A stretch of DNA of 9,242 bases from Deltaproteobacteria bacterium (GTDB lineage Bacteria; Desulfobacterota; JAFDIG01), in contig JAFDIG010000066.1 of assembly GCA_019308145.1 (NCBI GenBank), positions 1 through 9,242 of the forward strand, given 5' to 3'. The notes beneath the pieces are model-generated. The model was not told the origin of the DNA and did not search any database. It saw only the letters and a program-made list of their open reading frames with translations. Positions 6,482-9,242 of this stretch are shown here, piece after piece; the first letter of the stretch is position 1, and each line of letters begins with the position of its first letter. The position numbers and the translations under genes were made by a program.

Positions 6482-7981
6482 TTATCTTTTTAACTCCTCT
6501 AAAAGTGTTAGCTTTCTTTTATGGCCACCAAGTTTGTAGTAGACATCCTTTGTCATTGTGTATTCAATTGGGACTACCATAGCAGGAGATGGCACCCATG
6601 TAAAAGAACGCCATTTTATCTTTGAAATATCAACCATAAAGTTTATTCCACCACCAGGGAGAACAAATGCCTTTACACCTCCAACAGAAAGAACAACTTC
6701 TCCATTATGAAGAGCTTTTGTTAAAGCAATAGGATTTTGAGTAATCCCTGCTCTTGCAGAACCACCTGCACCACCCATATAAATGGCAGAGACAAGGGAA
6801 GCCTCCCTGTTTTCATAGATCCACTTCCTTACCCTTTCCGCCTCTGGTGGTACATCTACCTTTACAAATTCCTTTTTTTCATTTAATTTTAACATTGCTA
6901 CTTTAGTACCTGTTACCTCAAGAACAAGAACTCGCATGCCAGGAAAAAGTTTATCAGGATCAAAATCAGCAATCGCATCAACAGGATCCATTACCTTTGT
7001 TCCACCCCATCCATCACCATGTTCTCCAAAATAACGACCAGGAGTAGCATAGGTGCCAGGTGGTTTGATAGATGTTGGAGAAAATCCCATAAGTTTGCCA
7101 ACATGGCTTTCAGAGAAAAGCCCAGTGATATCTGCATCTAAAATAATAACCTCATCAGCTATTCCCTTTAACATTGGACCTGCCATACCCATTATTGCTG
7201 CACCACAAGCCACTTTCATATTATCACTTTTAACACCATCGATTATCGGAGGCTTCCCAATCTCAAGTAATAGAGAAGCTCCCCCTTCTACCATCAACTC
7301 AAATTCTTCAAGATTTGCTATATTCACCATAAGACGGGTTAACTCTACCTTGTTCTTCCCTTTCATCAGATTGATCCCGCCTATACTTATCATCTTTGAG
7401 CCATACTGTTCTGTTGTCACATGCCCAACAACCTTTCCTTTATGTTTAACAGGCGCTGTTTCATTGCCAATGAATCTTTCAGTATCGATTTTAATAACCA
7501 TTGAACTATAGGTAAGAGGCGCCTCAGTTACTACAGTAACAACATCTACATCATCTCTTTTTTCCATCACAGCATAAGGAGCAGGTATATAATCAGGATA
7601 AGTTGTCCCAGCACCTATTCCTGTTATAACAGGATGGCTAATAATAATTTCCTGGCGGATCTCTTGCATAGAAGGGGGAGGAGGAATTACAAGGGACCTG
7701 GTAGGAACAAGTTCATCTCCTTTTCTGATATATCTTTGACATGCTCCTGTGAACCCATCCTTGATCCTACAACCAACTGGGCAATGTTCACAAACAATCT
7801 CATCATCTGAAATCAAATCTGGCAGAGAAATAGCCTGATTTGGGCATAGGTTCATACATAAAGAACAGCTAACACATTTTGCAGTAAAAATTGGTTTTTT
7901 ATCTTCTAAAACAACAGCATTAAGAGGACAATTTTTTTCACAAGTTCCACATCCTGTGCATAGTTCAAGATTTATCTTCAC
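6482..7981 (-). CDS. hnr: 6-hydroxynicotinate reductase family iron-sulfur protein
   Basis: The characterised relative reduces 6-hydroxynicotinate to 1,4,5,6-tetrahydro-6-oxonicotinate with reduced ferredoxin. The 499-residue protein begins with a ferredoxin domain holding two [4Fe-4S] sets, Cys8/11/14/18 and Cys36/39/42/46. A further group of four cysteines follows (64, 67, 71 and 81). The large remainder carries segments I associate with this family: GAGTTYPDYIPAPYAV (123-138), VTEAPLTYSS (151-160), GHVTTEQYGSKM (186-197) and PGRYFGEHGDGWGGT (314-328). The start is GTG, overlapping the upstream hydroxylase gene by 17 bases. Position between a molybdenum hydroxylase and an enamidase matches the order of the biochemical steps. 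Homologues in other bacteria are mostly annotated by similarity only, so a related N-heterocycle could be the true substrate. Confidence 0.85.
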   Translation of the reverse strand: MKINLELCTGCGTCEKNCPLNAVVLEDKKPIFTAKCVSCSLCMNLCPNQAISLPDLISDDEIVCEHCPVGCRIKDGFTGACQRYIRKGDELVPTRSLVIPPPPSMQEIRQEIIISHPVITGIGAGTTYPDYIPAPYAVMEKRDDVDVVTVVTEAPLTYSSMVIKIDTERFIGNETAPVKHKGKVVGHVTTEQYGSKMISIGGINLMKGKNKVELTRLMVNIANLEEFELMVEGGASLLLEIGKPPIIDGVKSDNMKVACGAAIMGMAGPMLKGIADEVIILDADITGLFSESHVGKLMGFSPTSIKPPGTYATPGRYFGEHGDGWGGTKVMDPVDAIADFDPDKLFPGMRVLVLEVTGTKVAMLKLNEKKEFVKVDVPPEAERVRKWIYENREASLVSAIYMGGAGGSARAGITQNPIALTKALHNGEVVLSVGGVKAFVLPGGGINFMVDISKIKWRSFTWVPSPAMVVPIEYTMTKDVYYKLGGHKRKLTLLEELKR

Positions 7982-9242
7982 TTTTCTCCCTCTTTCTTTT
8001 TAATGCCATATATATCTTTTCTGCTGTGATAGGAATAGATGTAAACCTTATCCCTGTTGCATCATAAATAGCATTAGCAACAGCTGCCGCAACAGGTATC
8101 AAGGTTGGCTCACCAATCCCTTTAGCCCCATAAGGTCCAACAGGATCCAATGATTCAATGAAGAGAGGCTTTATCTTAGGGGTATCCATGGAGGTAGGGA
8201 TAAGATAGTTTACAAGATCAGGATTAGCAACTTTACCATCTTTATACAGAATCTCCTCCATAATCGCATATCCAATCCCTTGCATAACACCACCTATAAC
8301 CTGTCCCTTTGCACCATTAAAATTTATTACCTTTCCAATATCATGTGCGGCAACATAATTGAGTATAGTTACCTCACCAGTCTCAGGATCTACTTCAACT
8401 TCAGCAAAATGAGCTGCTAAAGGATAATTTGCAGATATATCACCGTAAAAATCATTTTCAGCTGAAATTCTTACCCTACCCGGATCAAAGATACCCCTTG
8501 CAAAAAGGGACTCCCTTCCTTCATGAGTATGAAACCACTCTGTAAACTCTTTAAGATCGTACTCTTTTTTATCTGTTTTTATTTTTCCATCTTCAAGCCT
8601 TATTTCAGAATCAGGAACATTAAGCCAGACAGCAGCTTTTTTGGTTATCATATCCTTTAGTTTTTTTGCAGCAATGCGAGTAGCATTTCCAGCAAGAACA
8701 GTGGTTTTTGTTGAATACGGTCCAAGAACAAAAGGAGATATTTCTGTATCAACTTGGGCAACTTTTACTGAAGAGATTGGAACGCCAAGTTCTTCAGCTG
8801 TTATCTGAGCTAAAACCGTGCGAATACCTTGACCCAATTCTGATTCACCTGAAAAAACAACAATAGAACCATCCTCATGTAAACGAATCATTGTTTCTGA
8901 ACCATCCCAGTCGAGAGCCCCTCTATTCCCTGAAACATGGATCATGCAGGCAACCCCTCTACCATGCATCTTCCCATTTTTGTTTTTATCCTTTTCCCAT
9001 CCTATCTCTTCCGCACCTTTGATTAAACATTCCTCAAGACCTGAAGAACGAATATGCCAACCATGAATAGTTATATCCCCTTGATGTATAATATTTTTCA
9101 GCCTCAATTCCACTGGATCCATATTTAATTTTCTTGCTAAGATATCCAAAAGAGACTCCTGGGCAAATGTAATCTGGGGATTACCATACCCACGGTAAGC
9201 AGATGATGGGACTTTATTGGTATAAACAAGATATGCCTCTGT
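7965..9242 (-). CDS. Molybdopterin hydroxylase large subunit, xanthine dehydrogenase family (nicotinate dehydrogenase candidate), C-terminal part
   Basis: The frame stays open to the right edge: the 31 codons from 9242 to 9150 encode typical family sequence, including KVPSSAYRGYGNPQ, so the TTG at 9149 is internal and the 5' end lies outside the window. The visible part is 425 residues. Markers are YRGYGNPQ at 16-23, GESELGQG at 132-139 with the family's cofactor-contacting Gln, GPYSTKTT in the substrate or cofactor region, and GAKGIGE ending in the catalytic Glu at 378. The enzyme class hydroxylates electron-poor heterocycles with water at a molybdenum centre; small FeS and FAD subunits are expected upstream. 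Followed directly by hnr and ena, the likely reaction is nicotinate to 6-hydroxynicotinate. In E. barkeri this subunit is split into two polypeptides; here the corresponding junction is continuous. Xanthine or another heterocycle remains possible as substrate. Confidence 0.9.
   Translation of the reverse strand, partial: TEAYLVYTNKVPSSAYRGYGNPQITFAQESLLDILARKLNMDPVELRLKNIIHQGDITIHGWHIRSSGLEECLIKGAEEIGWEKDKNKNGKMHGRGVACMIHVSGNRGALDWDGSETMIRLHEDGSIVVFSGESELGQGIRTVLAQITAEELGVPISSVKVAQVDTEISPFVLGPYSTKTTVLAGNATRIAAKKLKDMITKKAAVWLNVPDSEIRLEDGKIKTDKKEYDLKEFTEWFHTHEGRESLFARGIFDPGRVRISAENDFYGDISANYPLAAHFAEVEVDPETGEVTILNYVAAHDIGKVINFNGAKGQVIGGVMQGIGYAIMEEILYKDGKVANPDLVNYLIPTSMDTPKIKPLFIESLDPVGPYGAKGIGEPTLIPVAAAVANAIYDATGIRFTSIPITAEKIYMALKRKREKSEDKS
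7986..7992 (-). promoter_or_regulatory. Ribosome binding site supporting the GTG start of the reductase
   Basis: GAGGGAG on the minus strand ends four bases before the GTG at 7979-7981 and lies inside the end of the hydroxylase gene. The GTG puts the first cluster cysteine at residue 8, normal for a ferredoxin-type N-terminus, so this start is preferred. Confidence 0.6.

Noticed and set aside
7053..7511. 152-codon open frame on the plus strand opposite the reductase gene
   Set aside because: It lies wholly antisense to a well-supported gene and its predicted protein shows no recognisable domain; it is a by-product of the codon pattern of the real gene.

Overview
The window comes from an AT-rich bacterial genome. 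It holds the 3' end of a respiratory complex I gene on the plus strand, and converging on it a long minus-strand operon that looks like the front half of anaerobic nicotinate (pyridine-3-carboxylate) breakdown plus a dedicated importer. The solute-binding protein has a plain signal peptide with no lipobox and feeds a TRAP permease, which suggests a diderm (Gram-negative type) cell. Low GC, lysine- and AGA-rich coding, complex I and reductive ring chemistry suggest an anaerobic respiring or syntrophic bacterium, perhaps a thermophile. The lineage cannot be fixed from this sequence.

Layout from left to right: the C-terminal part of nuoN (plus strand, entering from the left edge); an AT-rich convergent gap with a weak hairpin and a 15-bp tandem repeat; a small coiled-coil, tail-anchored protein (minus); a gap with no clear signal; then six minus-strand genes packed head to tail. 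Read in transcription order, from high to low coordinates, these are: a molybdopterin hydroxylase of the xanthine dehydrogenase family (running off the right edge), a 6-hydroxynicotinate reductase-type iron-sulfur protein, an enamidase-type amidohydrolase, an aspartate-dehydrogenase-like oxidoreductase, a TAXI-type TRAP binding protein and a fused TRAP permease. Junctions are a 17-nt overlap, a 3-nt gap, a 4-nt ATGA overlap, a 63-nt spacer with a hairpin, and a 9-nt gap, so one transcript is likely. Its promoter lies beyond the right edge.

Proposed joint function: the TRAP system imports a pyridine carboxylate or related acid. The molybdenum hydroxylase hydroxylates nicotinate to 6-hydroxynicotinate, the Hnr-type protein reduces the ring with low-potential electrons, and the enamidase opens it to 2-formylglutarate. 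In Eubacterium barkeri the next step is 2-(hydroxymethyl)glutarate dehydrogenase (Hgd). Here that place is taken by an unrelated NadX-like protein that appears to have lost the family's active-site histidine. This dehydrogenase and the pairing with a TAXI-TRAP importer are the most novel aspects. The lower-pathway genes (mutase, isomerase, hydratase, lyase) are not in the window.
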